A DNA stretch of 64,000 nucleotides from Agrococcus jejuensis (GTDB lineage: Bacteria; Actinomycetota; Actinomycetes; Actinomycetales; Microbacteriaceae), in contig NZ_LT629695.1 in assembly GCF_900099705.1 (NCBI RefSeq), forward strand, positions 1,674,001 to 1,738,000, given 5' to 3'. The notes under the pieces are model-generated. The model saw only the letters and a list, made by a program, of their open reading frames with translations, had not been told where the DNA came from and ran no database searches. Position 1 is the first letter of the stretch; each line of letters begins with the position of its first letter. A program made the position numbers and the translations under genes. Shown piece by piece: positions 39,978-48,256 of this stretch.

Positions 39978-40853
39978 TCAGCCCTGCGCGACCGCGAGGG
40001 CCGGCTCGGCGTCGTGCGTCGCGACCCACGACGCGAGCACCTGCAGCGCATCTGCCGACGGCGTGCCCGCCGGCGCCGTGTAGACGTTGAGCGCGAGGCC
40101 CGGCTCGCTCGGCAGCTCCATCGACTCGTAGTCGAGGTCGAGGTCGCCGACGATCGGGTGGTGCAGGCGCTTGCGGCCCGAGCGGTGCAGGTGCACGTCG
40201 CGCGACGCCCACCGCTCGCGGAACGTCTCGCTGCACGTCGACAGCTCGCCCACGAGGCGGATGAGGTCGGGATCGTGCGGCGTGCGCCCCGCCTCCATGC
40301 GCAGCATCGCCGCGGCGTTGTTCGCCATGAGGTCGTAGTCGCGCCAGAACTCGCGCGCCGCCGGGTTCAGGTAGATGAACCGCGTCGTGTTCACGGGGCG
40401 GTGCGGATCGTCGAACACGGGCGCGTAGAGCGCGCGGCCCATGGCGTTCGCGGCGATGATGTCGTGCCTGCCGTTGCGCACCCACGCGGGGCCGGCGATG
40501 GCGTCGAGCACCTGCAGCACCGCGGGTCGCACGGTCGTCGCGACCGGCGCGGGCGCCTTCCGCGACGGGGCGACGGACCTGGCGAGGTCGTGCAGGTAGA
40601 GGCGCTCGGCCTCGTCGAGGCGCAGCGTGCGCGACAGGGCGTCGAGCACCGACTCGGATGCTCCGCCGAGGCTGCCGCGTTCGAGCCGCACGTAGTAGTC
40701 GACCGAGACGCCCGTGAGCATCGCGACCTCCTCGCGACGCAGCCCCGCGACGCGGCGATTGCCGCCGTACGCCGGCAGGCCGGCCTGCTCGGGGGTGATG
40801 CGTGCGCGCCGGGTCGTGAGGAACTCCCGGATCTCCTTGCGCATGTCTCCCAT
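39978..40853 (-). CDS. XRE-family regulator with MmyB-like ligand-binding domain
   Basis: A 291-residue regulator. The N-terminal helix-turn-helix includes LRREEVAMLTGVSVDYYVRLERG (about 39-62), and the C-terminal part (about 105-285: VLDAIAGPAWVRNGRHDIIAANAMG) is the PAS-like MmyB domain that binds fatty-acid-type ligands in MmyB of Streptomyces. Such regulators usually control a neighbouring oxidoreductase. The ATG lies 7 nt after TACCGT (minus strand, 40866-40861), suggesting a leaderless mRNA. Its upstream box at 40882 recurs before the aldo/keto reductase. Confidence 0.9.
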   Translation of the reverse strand: MGDMRKEIREFLTTRRARITPEQAGLPAYGGNRRVAGLRREEVAMLTGVSVDYYVRLERGSLGGASESVLDALSRTLRLDEAERLYLHDLARSVAPSRKAPAPVATTVRPAVLQVLDAIAGPAWVRNGRHDIIAANAMGRALYAPVFDDPHRPVNTTRFIYLNPAAREFWRDYDLMANNAAAMLRMEAGRTPHDPDLIRLVGELSTCSETFRERWASRDVHLHRSGRKRLHHPIVGDLDLDYESMELPSEPGLALNVYTAPAGTPSADALQVLASWVATHDAEPALAVAQG

Positions 40854-40881
40854 GGAGGTCACGGTACGCCCGGCGCGGGTC

Positions 40882-40906
40882 GCGAGGGAGGGCCTGCCGG
40901 TACCCG
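40882..40906 (+). promoter_or_regulatory. 25-bp box upstream of the XRE regulator
   Basis: From GCGAGGGAGG to CCGGTACCCG, 23/25 identical to the box at 38387-38411. It ends 29 bp before the regulator start, about where a -35 element would lie, consistent with autoregulation. Confidence 0.6.
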
Positions 40907-40922
40907 CCGCCGTTGACGCGAC

Positions 40923-40979
40923 GTGACGCTGAGCGGGACGCCGAGGGAGCATTCCCCTCGGTGACCCGCTCAGCGTCAC
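40923..40979. repeat. 57-bp hairpin element, copy 1
   Basis: GTGACGCTGAGCGGG pairs with CCCGCTCAGCGTCAC (15 bp), then a 3x3 internal loop (ACG / TGA), CCGAGGG / CCCTCGG (7 bp) and a 7-nt loop. It has the same length and outer arms as the element at 49519-49575. It sits between the RidA stop and the XRE promoter. Confidence 0.75.
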
Positions 40980-40991
40980 ATCCGAACGGGG

Positions 40992-41402
40992 TCAGTCGAC
41001 GATCGCCTCGACCTCGAGCTCGATGCGCACGTCGGGCTGGAAGAGGATGTCGACGCCGATGAGCGACGCCGGCGGCATCGGGCTCGGCAGGCCCAGCTCG
41101 TCGGCGACGTCGGCGACGCCCGCGAGGAACGCATCCATGTGCTCGGGCTGCCAGCGGGCGGCGAAGAAGCGCAGGCGCACGACGTCGTCGAACGTCGCGC
41201 CGGCGCCGGCGAGGCCGCGGTGGGCATTGCGCAGCACCTCGGCGACCTGGCCGCGCAGGTCGCCGCCCGAGCGGGCGCGACCCTCGCCGTCGCGGTCGAT
41301 CTGGCCGGCGACGTGCACGTGCCGGGATCCGGTGCCGATCGCGACGTGGTGGTACGGGACGGGCTGGAATAGGCCCTCGGGGCTCAGCAGCTCGACGCTC
41401 AT
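40992..41402 (-). CDS. RidA family protein
   Basis: A 136-residue member of the RidA/YjgF/UK114 family. RidA enzymes hydrolyse reactive imines or enamines made by PLP enzymes. HVAGQIDRDGEG, VVRLRFFAARWQPEHM and PPASLIGVDILFQPDVRIELE are recognisable; the family arginine of the active site aligns with the position normally in PxRxxV but reads PPASLIGV here, so it may belong to a RidA subfamily without deaminase activity. AGGAAGG precedes the ATG. Divergent from an HxlR regulator that probably controls it. Confidence 0.85.
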   Translation of the reverse strand: MSVELLSPEGLFQPVPYHHVAIGTGSRHVHVAGQIDRDGEGRARSGGDLRGQVAEVLRNAHRGLAGAGATFDDVVRLRFFAARWQPEHMDAFLAGVADVADELGLPSPMPPASLIGVDILFQPDVRIELEVEAIVD

Positions 41403-41431
41403 GGGATGCCTTCCTGTCTTCGGTCGGGTGA

Positions 41432-41458
41432 GGTATCCCATCGAACCTTGGTACCCCA
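41432..41458. promoter_or_regulatory. Direct repeats between RidA and HxlR genes
   Basis: GGTATCCCA (41432-41440) and GGTACCCCA (41450-41458) are 18 bp apart, in the 82-bp divergent gap. They are candidate HxlR-type operator half-sites. Confidence 0.4.
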
Positions 41459-41484
41459 CAGGCACCGCAACGAGACTAGGTGTC

Positions 41485-41865
41485 GTGCACGACACCACGA
41501 CCGAGCCCACGACCATCACCGGCGCGCACCGCGAGCTGCTCGACCAGCTGCTCGACCGCTGGTCGCTCGAGGTGCTCGATCGGCTCTGCGAGCACGGCGC
41601 CCTGCGCTTCAACGGGCTGCGCCGCGAGATCCCGGCCATCACGCAGAAGTCGCTCACGGCGACGCTGCGCAGGCTCGAGCGCAACGGCATGGTCGAGCGC
41701 GTCGTGGTGAGCGACCGACCCGTCGCCGTCGAGTACCGCATCGCGCCCGTCGGGCAGGGGCTGCAGGACCTCATCGACGCGCTGCTGCAGTGGTCGACGC
41801 GGCACATGGCCGACGTCGAGGCCGCACGCGAGCGCTACGACGACGCGGAGGCCGCGCGCGAGTAG
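41485..41865 (+). CDS. HxlR-family winged-helix regulator
   Basis: A 126-residue regulator. RWSLEVLDRLCEHGALRFNGLRREIPAITQKSLTATLRRLERNGMVER is the HxlR winged-helix core (about 25-72) and EYRIAPVGQGLQDLIDALLQW the C-terminal helix region. The conserved N-terminal cysteine of redox-sensing HxlR proteins is missing, so it is probably not a thiol sensor. It is divergent from the RidA gene. Confidence 0.9.
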   Translation: MHDTTTEPTTITGAHRELLDQLLDRWSLEVLDRLCEHGALRFNGLRREIPAITQKSLTATLRRLERNGMVERVVVSDRPVAVEYRIAPVGQGLQDLIDALLQWSTRHMADVEAARERYDDAEAARE

Positions 41866-41882
41866 CGCGGGGCGCCCCTGGC

Positions 41883-41919
41883 GCGTGCTCGCTGCGCTCG
41901 CGCGCTCCTCGACCAGCTG
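41883..41919. repeat. Right-end fragment of the ~160-bp palindrome
   Basis: GCGTGCTCGCTGCGCTCGC ... CTCCTCGACCAGCTG only; it lies between convergent HxlR and MFS genes. Confidence 0.6.
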
Positions 41920-41929
41920 GTCGGGAACG

Positions 41930-43405
41930 TCAGTGCGTGAGCACCGGTGCGTCGGCCTCGACCTCGTCCGTCGCCGCGCCGCCGCGCACGAACGCGGCGA
42001 GCACGACGGCGGCGAGCGACAGGCACGCGCCCACGAGGAAGGCGGTGTGCACGCCCGCGCTCGTCGCGGCGGCCGCATGCGCCACGCCCTCCGCTGCGGC
42101 GGCCGAGGCGCCGACGGCCATGAGCGTCACGAACAGCGCCGTGCCGGCCGCGCCCGCGACCTGCTGCAGCGTCGACATGATCGCCGAGCCGTGCGAGTAC
42201 AGGCGGCGCGGCAGCGAGCCGAGCGCCGAGGTGAGCAGCGGCGTGAACATGAACGCGAGGCCCGCGTTGAGCACGAGGTGCATCGCGATGATCGTCGGCA
42301 CCGTCGAGTCGGCGTCGAGCGTCGTCATCCACCACAGCGCGGCGCTCGTCACGATCGCGGCGGGCAGCACGAGCGGACGCGGACCGAAGCGATCGAACAG
42401 GTTGCCGACGATGGGCGCGAGCACGCCCATGAGCACGCCGCCGGGCAGCAGCATGAGGCCCGTCGCGAGCGTGTCGAGGCCGAGCACGTTCTGCAGGTAG
42501 AGCGGCAGCAGGATGAGCGTGCCGAGCAGCACCGCGAAGACGACGACGACGAGCAGCACGGCGAGCGTGAACGAGCGGGTGCGGAACACCGAGAGGTTCA
42601 GCAGCACGCGGTCGGTGCCGCCGAGGGCCAGCTGGCGCCACACGAAGGCGGCGAGGGCGGCGACGCCGATGCCGATGGGCACCCACAGCGGCACGCCCGA
42701 GTGTCCCTCGGCCGACTCGCCGATCGATGCGAGGCCGTAGACGAGGCCGCCGAAGCCGACCGCTGCGAGCGGAATGGACACGACGTCGAGGTGGCTGGGC
42801 TGCGTCTCGGTGAGGTTCTTGACGAACACGGAGCCGAGGATGAGCGACAGCACCGCGATGGGCAGCACGAAGATGAAGAGCCAGCGCCACTCGAACGTCG
42901 ACAGGATGAGGCCCGACACCGTGGGGCCGACCGCGGGCGCGACGGCGATGACCACCGAGACGACGCCCATGAAGCGGCCGCGGCGCTCGGGCGGGATGAC
43001 CGACAGCACGGTCGTGAACAGCAGCGGCATCATGATCGCCGTGCCCGCGGCCTGCACGACGCGGCCGACGAGCAGCATCCCGAATCCGGGCGCGAGCGCC
43101 GCGACGAGCGTGCCGGCCGTGAAGAGCCCCATCGCCACGAAGAAGAGGGAGCGCAGCGGGAAGCGCTGCAGCAGGAAGCCGGTCGTGGGGATGACGACGG
43201 CCATCGTGAGCAGGAAGCCGGTCGTGAGCCACTGCGCCGTGCTGGTCGTGATGCCGAGGTCGACGGTGAGCTGCGGGATCGCGACGCCCATGATCGTCTC
43301 GTTGAGGATGACGACGAAGGCGCTCGCGACCAGCAGGGCGAGCACGGGGCCGGGGCGCGGCGGCACCCGCTCGATGGTGGGGGTGGATGCGGTGGCGGTG
43401 GTCAT
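41930..43405 (-). CDS. MFS drug exporter, DHA2 (EmrB/QacA) family
   Basis: A 491-residue transporter with about 14 membrane helices. Motif D1-like LNETIMGVAIPQLTVDLG in helix 1, QWLTTGFLLTMAVVIPTTGFL in helix 2, and motif C GPTVSGLIL in helix 5 mark the DHA2 multidrug:H+ antiporter group. MTTATAST at 43405 is the preferred start over an extension of 30 codons. The divergent TetR regulator and the operator between them suggest substrate-induced efflux. Confidence 0.92.
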   Translation of the reverse strand: MTTATASTPTIERVPPRPGPVLALLVASAFVVILNETIMGVAIPQLTVDLGITTSTAQWLTTGFLLTMAVVIPTTGFLLQRFPLRSLFFVAMGLFTAGTLVAALAPGFGMLLVGRVVQAAGTAIMMPLLFTTVLSVIPPERRGRFMGVVSVVIAVAPAVGPTVSGLILSTFEWRWLFIFVLPIAVLSLILGSVFVKNLTETQPSHLDVVSIPLAAVGFGGLVYGLASIGESAEGHSGVPLWVPIGIGVAALAAFVWRQLALGGTDRVLLNLSVFRTRSFTLAVLLVVVVFAVLLGTLILLPLYLQNVLGLDTLATGLMLLPGGVLMGVLAPIVGNLFDRFGPRPLVLPAAIVTSAALWWMTTLDADSTVPTIIAMHLVLNAGLAFMFTPLLTSALGSLPRRLYSHGSAIMSTLQQVAGAAGTALFVTLMAVGASAAAAEGVAHAAAATSAGVHTAFLVGACLSLAAVVLAAFVRGGAATDEVEADAPVLTH

Positions 43406-43477
43406 CTCGTCCTCGTCTGCGCTGCGTCTCGTCTGGTGGTGCACCGAGCTCCGTCGATCTGCGCATCCGCGCCATGC

Positions 43478-43492
43478 TGGCAGTGACTGCCA
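43478..43492. promoter_or_regulatory. Probable TetR operator
   Basis: TGGCAGT-G-ACTGCCA, a perfect 7-1-7 palindrome in the 117-bp divergent gap. It lies about 19 bp before the TAGCAT -10 of the TetR gene (43511-43516), over the -35 region. Confidence 0.7.
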
Positions 43493-43522
43493 CATTGGCG
43501 CGCACTACCGTAGCATGGCCGC

Positions 43523-44137
43523 ATGACCAGCGAGCAGCCAGCGGGCGTCGGCCTGCGCGAACGGCGCCGGTCGCAGACGCGCGCCGAGATCGCCGAGGCC
43601 GCGATCGACCTCTTCGAGCGGCAGGGCGTCGCCGCGACGACCGTCGAGGACATCGCCGCCGCCGCCGGCATCTCGCCGCGCACCTTCTACCGCCTCTGCG
43701 GCACGAAGGAGCAGGCGGTGCTCGACGACGAGGAGATCGCCGGCGCCATGTCCGACGCGGTCGCGATGCTCGACGCGTCCGCGCCGCTGCGCCCGCAGCT
43801 CGTCGCCTTCTGGCGCGAGCAGATGGCCGACCTCGAGGCTGACGTCGACGGCCACCGGCGCCACCTGCGCATCCGCCGCCTCATCGGCGACGAGCCGACG
43901 CTGCTCGCCGCCGCGCTGCGCCAGGAGCACGAGCGCGACGAGCGCTTCGTCGCGTCGCTCGTGGATGCGACGGGCCGCGCCGAGCTGCACGTGCGCGCGC
44001 TCGTCGAGTGGCAGTCGGTGCTCATCCGCCTCGCGATCGAGGAGTGGGTGCGCGCCTCGGCCGACGGCGCCGACGTGCGCCTGCAGTCGGTCTACGACCG
44101 CGCGCTCGCGGCGCTCGTGGGGTGCGAGTCGGTCTGA
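43523..44137 (+). CDS. TetR-family transcriptional regulator
   Basis: A 204-residue repressor. The N-terminal helix-turn-helix is clear (RAEIAEAAIDLFERQGVAATTVEDIAAAAGISPRTFYRLCGTKEQAV, about 20-66); the rest is a ligand-binding helical domain without close assignment. The ATG is 6 nt after TAGCAT, giving a probable leaderless mRNA. It most likely represses itself and the divergent MFS exporter through the palindrome at 43478. Confidence 0.93.
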   Translation: MTSEQPAGVGLRERRRSQTRAEIAEAAIDLFERQGVAATTVEDIAAAAGISPRTFYRLCGTKEQAVLDDEEIAGAMSDAVAMLDASAPLRPQLVAFWREQMADLEADVDGHRRHLRIRRLIGDEPTLLAAALRQEHERDERFVASLVDATGRAELHVRALVEWQSVLIRLAIEEWVRASADGADVRLQSVYDRALAALVGCESV

Positions 44138-44147
44138 CGGCCGCTGC

Positions 44148-44831
44148 TCAGAGCGGGTCGAGCACTGCGGGTGCCGTCATGCCCGCGACGACGTGGAACT
44201 CCCACTCGCGGAGCAGCTCCAGCTGGTCGCCGCCGTCGTACGCGGCCTGCAGGGCTCGCAGCAGGCGCGTGTGGTTCTGCACGATCCGCTCGTCGCGTCC
44301 CCAGATCTCGATCTCGCCAGCGAGCAGCACGAGACGAATCTGGTCGACGATCGTCTCGTAGCGCTCGACGAGTCGGGGGAGGCCGGCGAGACGCACGACG
44401 GCTCGGTGGAAGCCGATGTCCGCCGCGGCCGCCTTCGTGATGTCGCCGGCCGATCCGCGGAGCTCCTCGATCGCCGCGTCGAGGCTGTCGAGCGGCGGTC
44501 GCTCCCGCAGGATCGTGCGCACGGCGAGGATCTCGTCGGCGGCTCGGAGCGCGGCGAGCTCGCGGATGTCCTCGGGCGCGAAGGTCGGGATGCGATACGA
44601 GCGGTTCGCCGTCTTCTCCACCAGGCCAGACTGCTCGAGCAGTCGGAGCGCCTCGCGCACGGGGGAGCGGCTGATGCCCATCTGCTCGGCGAGGACGGAG
44701 TCCTTCAGCCGTTCGCCGGGTCGGAGGTGTCCCGCGAGGATCGAGCGCCGGATCTGCCGTCGCGCCTCCTCGACGAGCGACCCCACCTGGATGCGCTCGA
44801 GGGGCGGCGCCGTGGTCGTGGACTCGCTCAT
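44148..44831 (-). CDS. GntR-family regulator, FCD (FadR) subclass
   Basis: A 227-residue regulator: N-terminal winged helix (LVEEARRQIRRSILAGHLRPGERL, DSVLAEQMGISRSPVREALRLLEQSGLVE, about 18-75) and a C-terminal all-helical FCD domain (DIGFHRAVVRLAG, VQNHTRLLRALQ) whose Asp/His residues bind metal and organic-acid ligands. The ATG lies 6 nt after TAGCAT on the minus strand (44843-44838). It is divergent from the hydroxy-acid operon it probably represses via the palindrome at 44862. Confidence 0.93.
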   Translation of the reverse strand: MSESTTTAPPLERIQVGSLVEEARRQIRRSILAGHLRPGERLKDSVLAEQMGISRSPVREALRLLEQSGLVEKTANRSYRIPTFAPEDIRELAALRAADEILAVRTILRERPPLDSLDAAIEELRGSAGDITKAAAADIGFHRAVVRLAGLPRLVERYETIVDQIRLVLLAGEIEIWGRDERIVQNHTRLLRALQAAYDGGDQLELLREWEFHVVAGMTAPAVLDPL

Positions 44832-44861
44832 GCCGTGATGCTACTTGATCAGGATTCTGCA

Positions 44862-44875
44862 TTCTGTCGACAGAA
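44862..44875. promoter_or_regulatory. Probable GntR operator
   Basis: TTCTGTCGACAGAA, a perfect 14-bp palindrome. It overlaps the predicted -35 regions of both the regulator (-10 TAGCAT, minus strand) and the operon (-10 TAGCGT, 44890-44895), so one site could control both. Confidence 0.7.
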
Positions 44876-44960
44876 CGCACTTCTTGCGCTAGCGTCGCCG
44901 ACAGCGCCGACGGACGCACCACCCGACGTCGCAGACTGCTAGCGAGCAAAGGAGCTCACA

Positions 44961-46382
44961 GTGACCACCACGGCATCCGACGCGTCATCGACGCCCGATC
45001 CCACGACCGCGCCGCCGACCACGACCGAGACCGTCCAACCGACGCGTCGCACCGCGACGCGCGCCGCCGTCGCCGCCGGCATCGGCACCGCGATCGAGTG
45101 GTACGAGTACGGCCTGTACGGCATCGTCGCCGGACTCGTCATCGCCCCGCTGTTCTTCCCCGAGGCCGAGGGCGCCGTGGGGATCCTCGCGACCTTCGCG
45201 ACCTTCGCGGTCGGCTTCGTCGCCCGTCCGTTCGGCGGCATCATCCTGGGCGCCGCGAGCGACCGCTTCGGTCGCCGACCCGTGCTCGTCTTCTCGCTGC
45301 TGCTCGTCGGCATCGCGACGACGGGCATCGGACTGCTGCCTCCCTACGCGGCGATCGGCATCTGGGCGCCGCTGCTGCTCGTGCTGCTGCGCCTCGCGCA
45401 GGGATTCGGCGCCGGCGCCGAGCTCGCGGGGGCCATCACGATCATCAACGAGTCCGCCACGCGCAAGCACAAGGCGTCGTACTCGGCGCTCGCGATGGCC
45501 GGCGGCGGCATCGGCGGCATCACCGCCTCGCTGCTCTTCACGCTCATCAGCGCGACCGTGACCGGTGACGCCTTCGTGGAGTGGGGCTGGCGCATCCCGT
45601 TCCTGCTCGCCGCGGTCTTCACCGTCGTCGGGCTCGTGCTGCGCTCGAAGATGCACGAGTCGCCGGAGTTCGAGAAGGTCCAGGCCGAGCGCGAGGTCGG
45701 CGAGGTGTCGCAGGCGCGTCGCAACCCGTTCGCCGCGATGGCCGAGGCCTTCCGGGCCAGCCCGCGCAACTGGCTCGCCGGCTTCCTCGTGCCGTCGAGC
45801 CTCAACACCACCGGGTTCGTCGTCACGGCGTTCGGCGTCAGCTACCTCGCCGGGCAGCTCGGCCTCGAGCGCAGCCAGACGCTCGTCGTCTCGCTGTCCG
45901 TCACGGTCTGCATGGTCATCGCGCTCGTCTTCTTCGGACGCCTCGGCGACCGCATCGGCTCGAAGCGCGTCATGTGGATCGGCATCGTCGGCGGCACGCT
46001 GTTCGCCTTCCCCTACGTCGCCGTGCTCACGACGGCGCAGATCGTGCCCATCGGCATCGCGAGCGTCATCATGGTCTGCCTCGGCTGGAGCGCCGCATCC
46101 GCAGCGCACACCGTCGTCATGCCCGCCCTGTTCAAGGCGGAGTACCGATCGTCGGGGCTCTTCTCGTCCCGCGAGCTGCAGGGCGCGCTCGTCGCAGGTC
46201 CGGCGCCGCTCATCGCCTCCGCGCTCGTCGCCGCATCCGGCGGGTCGCCGTGGCTCGTCGGCGTGCTGCTCGTCGTCACCCACGTCATGACGCTCGTCGG
46301 ACTCGTGCTCGCACGACCCTTCCTCACCAAGGACGAGCTCGACACCACGCCCGCGCTGCAGGGCTTCCAGCCGCGCGACTGA
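44961..46382 (+). CDS. MFS metabolite:H+ symporter (MHS family)
   Basis: A 473-residue, 12-helix transporter. GIGTAIEWYEYGLYGIVAG in helix 1, RPFGGIILGAASDRFGRRPVL between helices 2 and 3, and LRLAQGFGAGAELAGA in helix 4 are typical of the MHS group (KgtP, ShiA, ProP) that import organic acids and zwitterions with protons. GTG at 44961 follows AAGGAG (44949-44954). As first gene of the hydroxy-acid operon it should import the acid that the next three enzymes handle. Confidence 0.92.
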   Translation: MTTTASDASSTPDPTTAPPTTTETVQPTRRTATRAAVAAGIGTAIEWYEYGLYGIVAGLVIAPLFFPEAEGAVGILATFATFAVGFVARPFGGIILGAASDRFGRRPVLVFSLLLVGIATTGIGLLPPYAAIGIWAPLLLVLLRLAQGFGAGAELAGAITIINESATRKHKASYSALAMAGGGIGGITASLLFTLISATVTGDAFVEWGWRIPFLLAAVFTVVGLVLRSKMHESPEFEKVQAEREVGEVSQARRNPFAAMAEAFRASPRNWLAGFLVPSSLNTTGFVVTAFGVSYLAGQLGLERSQTLVVSLSVTVCMVIALVFFGRLGDRIGSKRVMWIGIVGGTLFAFPYVAVLTTAQIVPIGIASVIMVCLGWSAASAAHTVVMPALFKAEYRSSGLFSSRELQGALVAGPAPLIASALVAASGGSPWLVGVLLVVTHVMTLVGLVLARPFLTKDELDTTPALQGFQPRD

Positions 46383-46406
46383 CCCCCGAACCCTAGGAGC
46401 ATCACC

Positions 46407-47195
46407 ATGCCATTCCACGGACTCCGCGACCGCGTGCGCGACGACGTCGTCGTCGCCACGTGCGCCATGATCCCCTCGCCCACCGTCATCGAGGCGCTCA
46501 GCGGCACCGGCTTCCACGCCGTGCTCATCGACGCCGAGCACTCGCCCATCGCCATCGACACCCTCGAGCACCTCGTGCGCGCCGCCGACGTCGCTCCGAT
46601 CCCCGCGATCGTGCGCGTGCCGGAGGTCGGCTCGTACATCGCCCGAGCCCTCGACCTCGGCGCGGCCGGCCTCATCGTGCCGCGCATCGAGACGGTCGAG
46701 GAGGCGCGCGAGGTCGTCGATCGCGCTCGCTACGCCCCGGAGGGTCGCCGTGGCACCGGACCTGGTCGCGGCTCGGCCTACGGTGCCGCGATGGTCGACC
46801 ACGTCGCCCGCGCGAACGGCGAGATCCTCGTCGGCATCCAGATCGAGACGGCCCTCGGCCTCGCGAACGCCGACGACATCCTCGCCGTGCCCGGCATCGA
46901 CGTCGTCGTCATCGGGCCCTTCGACCTCGCGACCTCGCTCGGCGTCGCGATGGGGTCGCCCGAGCACCAGGCGGCGATCGGCACCATCCGCGACACCGCG
47001 AAGCGCCACGGCGTGGCCTACGGTGCCTTCACGATCGCCGACGCCGAGGTCGCCCCGTACCTCGCCGACGGCGCCACCCTGCTCATGGTCGGCGCCGACA
47101 TCATGTCGGTCGTCGCCGGAGCCCGTGCATCGTGGGCGGGCGTCGAGCAGCAGCTCGCGACCCGCGGCGCTCGCGAGGAGGTGGCTGCACGATGA
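46407..47195 (+). CDS. HpcH/HpaI aldolase family protein
   Basis: A 262-residue class II (metal-dependent) pyruvate aldolase. HAVLIDAEHSPI (with the metal-proximal DxEH), IVRVPE, IVPRIETVEEA and VGIQIETALGLAN and VVVIGPFDLATSLG are the HpcH/HpaI signature. The fold cleaves 4-hydroxy-2-oxo acids such as 2-keto-3-deoxy sugar acids or 4-hydroxy-2-oxoheptanedioate to pyruvate and an aldehyde. The ATG overlap with the next gene (ATGA) couples it to the dehydrogenase. Confidence 0.9.
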   Translation: MPFHGLRDRVRDDVVVATCAMIPSPTVIEALSGTGFHAVLIDAEHSPIAIDTLEHLVRAADVAPIPAIVRVPEVGSYIARALDLGAAGLIVPRIETVEEAREVVDRARYAPEGRRGTGPGRGSAYGAAMVDHVARANGEILVGIQIETALGLANADDILAVPGIDVVVIGPFDLATSLGVAMGSPEHQAAIGTIRDTAKRHGVAYGAFTIADAEVAPYLADGATLLMVGADIMSVVAGARASWAGVEQQLATRGAREEVAAR

Positions 47196-48160
47196 AGATC
47201 GTCGCCACCAACACGATGATCCCGCTGCGCGACGAGGTGCTCGCCGCATTCGGCCCCGACGTCGAGTTCGTCGAGATCGACGGCACGACCGAGGAGGGAC
47301 TGCTCGCCGGCACGGCGGACGCGGACGCCTTGCTCGTGCTCGGCGAGCACATCACGCGCCCGGTCATCGAGCGGCTGACGCGCTGTCGCTCGATCGTGCG
47401 CTTCGGCATCGGGTACGACACGCTCGACGTCGAGGCCGCGACCGAGCACGGCATCTGGGTGTCGAACGTGCCCGACGCGAACTACCGCGAGGTCGCCGTG
47501 CACGCGATCGCGCTCGCCCTGGCGGTGCAGCGGCGATTGCCCGCGCTCGACGCCGGCATGCGCGCCGACGGATGGGCATCGTCGTTCGCACCCGGCGTGC
47601 ACCGACCCGACGATCAGGTCTTCGGCCTCTGGGGCATCGGGCGCATCGGTCGTCGCGTCGCCGCCATGGCGAAGGCCATCGGGTACCGCGTCATCGCGCA
47701 CGACCCCGTGCTCACGCCCGAGGTCGCCGACGAGCTGGGCGTCGAGCTCGTCGACCGCGACGCCCTGCTCGCCCGGTCGAACATCCTGTCGCTGCACGTG
47801 CCGCTGCTCGACTCGACGCGCAACATGCTCGACCGCGACGCCATCGCGGCGCTCCAGCTGGGCTCGATCGTCGTGAACGTGTCGCGCGGCGGGCTCATCG
47901 ACGAGCACGCGCTCGCCGAGGCGCTCCAGTCGGGGCACCTCTTCGGCGCCGGCATCGACGCGTTCCTGCACGAGCCCACCGAGGCGGGCAACCCGCTGCT
48001 GGCCTGCGAGAACGCCATCCTCACGCCGCACGCAGCGCACTGGAGCGAGGAGTCGCTCGCCGAGACGAAGCGGAAGGTGGTCGAGGAGGCGGCCCGCATC
48101 CTGCGCGGCGAGCAGCCCCGCAGCGCCGTCAACCGCATCGAGCAGGACCGCGCGGCCTAG
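47192..48160 (+). CDS. D-isomer-specific 2-hydroxyacid dehydrogenase
   Basis: A 322-residue NAD(P)-dependent dehydrogenase. The nucleotide motif GLWGIGRIGRRVAAMAKA (about 144-161), catalytic Arg in NVSRGGLIDE, Glu in HEPTEAGNPL and His in LTPHAAHWSEES are present. The C-terminal-binding-protein-like group fits best. It would interconvert a D-2-hydroxy acid and its 2-oxo acid, complementing the FMN oxidase that follows. ATGA overlap with the aldolase gene. Confidence 0.92.
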   Translation: MKIVATNTMIPLRDEVLAAFGPDVEFVEIDGTTEEGLLAGTADADALLVLGEHITRPVIERLTRCRSIVRFGIGYDTLDVEAATEHGIWVSNVPDANYREVAVHAIALALAVQRRLPALDAGMRADGWASSFAPGVHRPDDQVFGLWGIGRIGRRVAAMAKAIGYRVIAHDPVLTPEVADELGVELVDRDALLARSNILSLHVPLLDSTRNMLDRDAIAALQLGSIVVNVSRGGLIDEHALAEALQSGHLFGAGIDAFLHEPTEAGNPLLACENAILTPHAAHWSEESLAETKRKVVEEAARILRGEQPRSAVNRIEQDRAA

Positions 48161-48256
48161 CCGCGCCCCGTGTCTGCGGCGCCGGGCCGACGCTCCCGGC
48201 GCCGCAGCGCATCCGCATCCACCGATCGCGTCGATGGCGACGCAGACGGAGCAGCC

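Noticed and set aside
41432..41458. The GGTACC-type repeats as part of the XRE regulator's 25-bp box family
   Set aside because: Only GGTACCC is shared; the flanking GGGAGGnCCT part is absent, so it is treated as a separate HxlR-type site.
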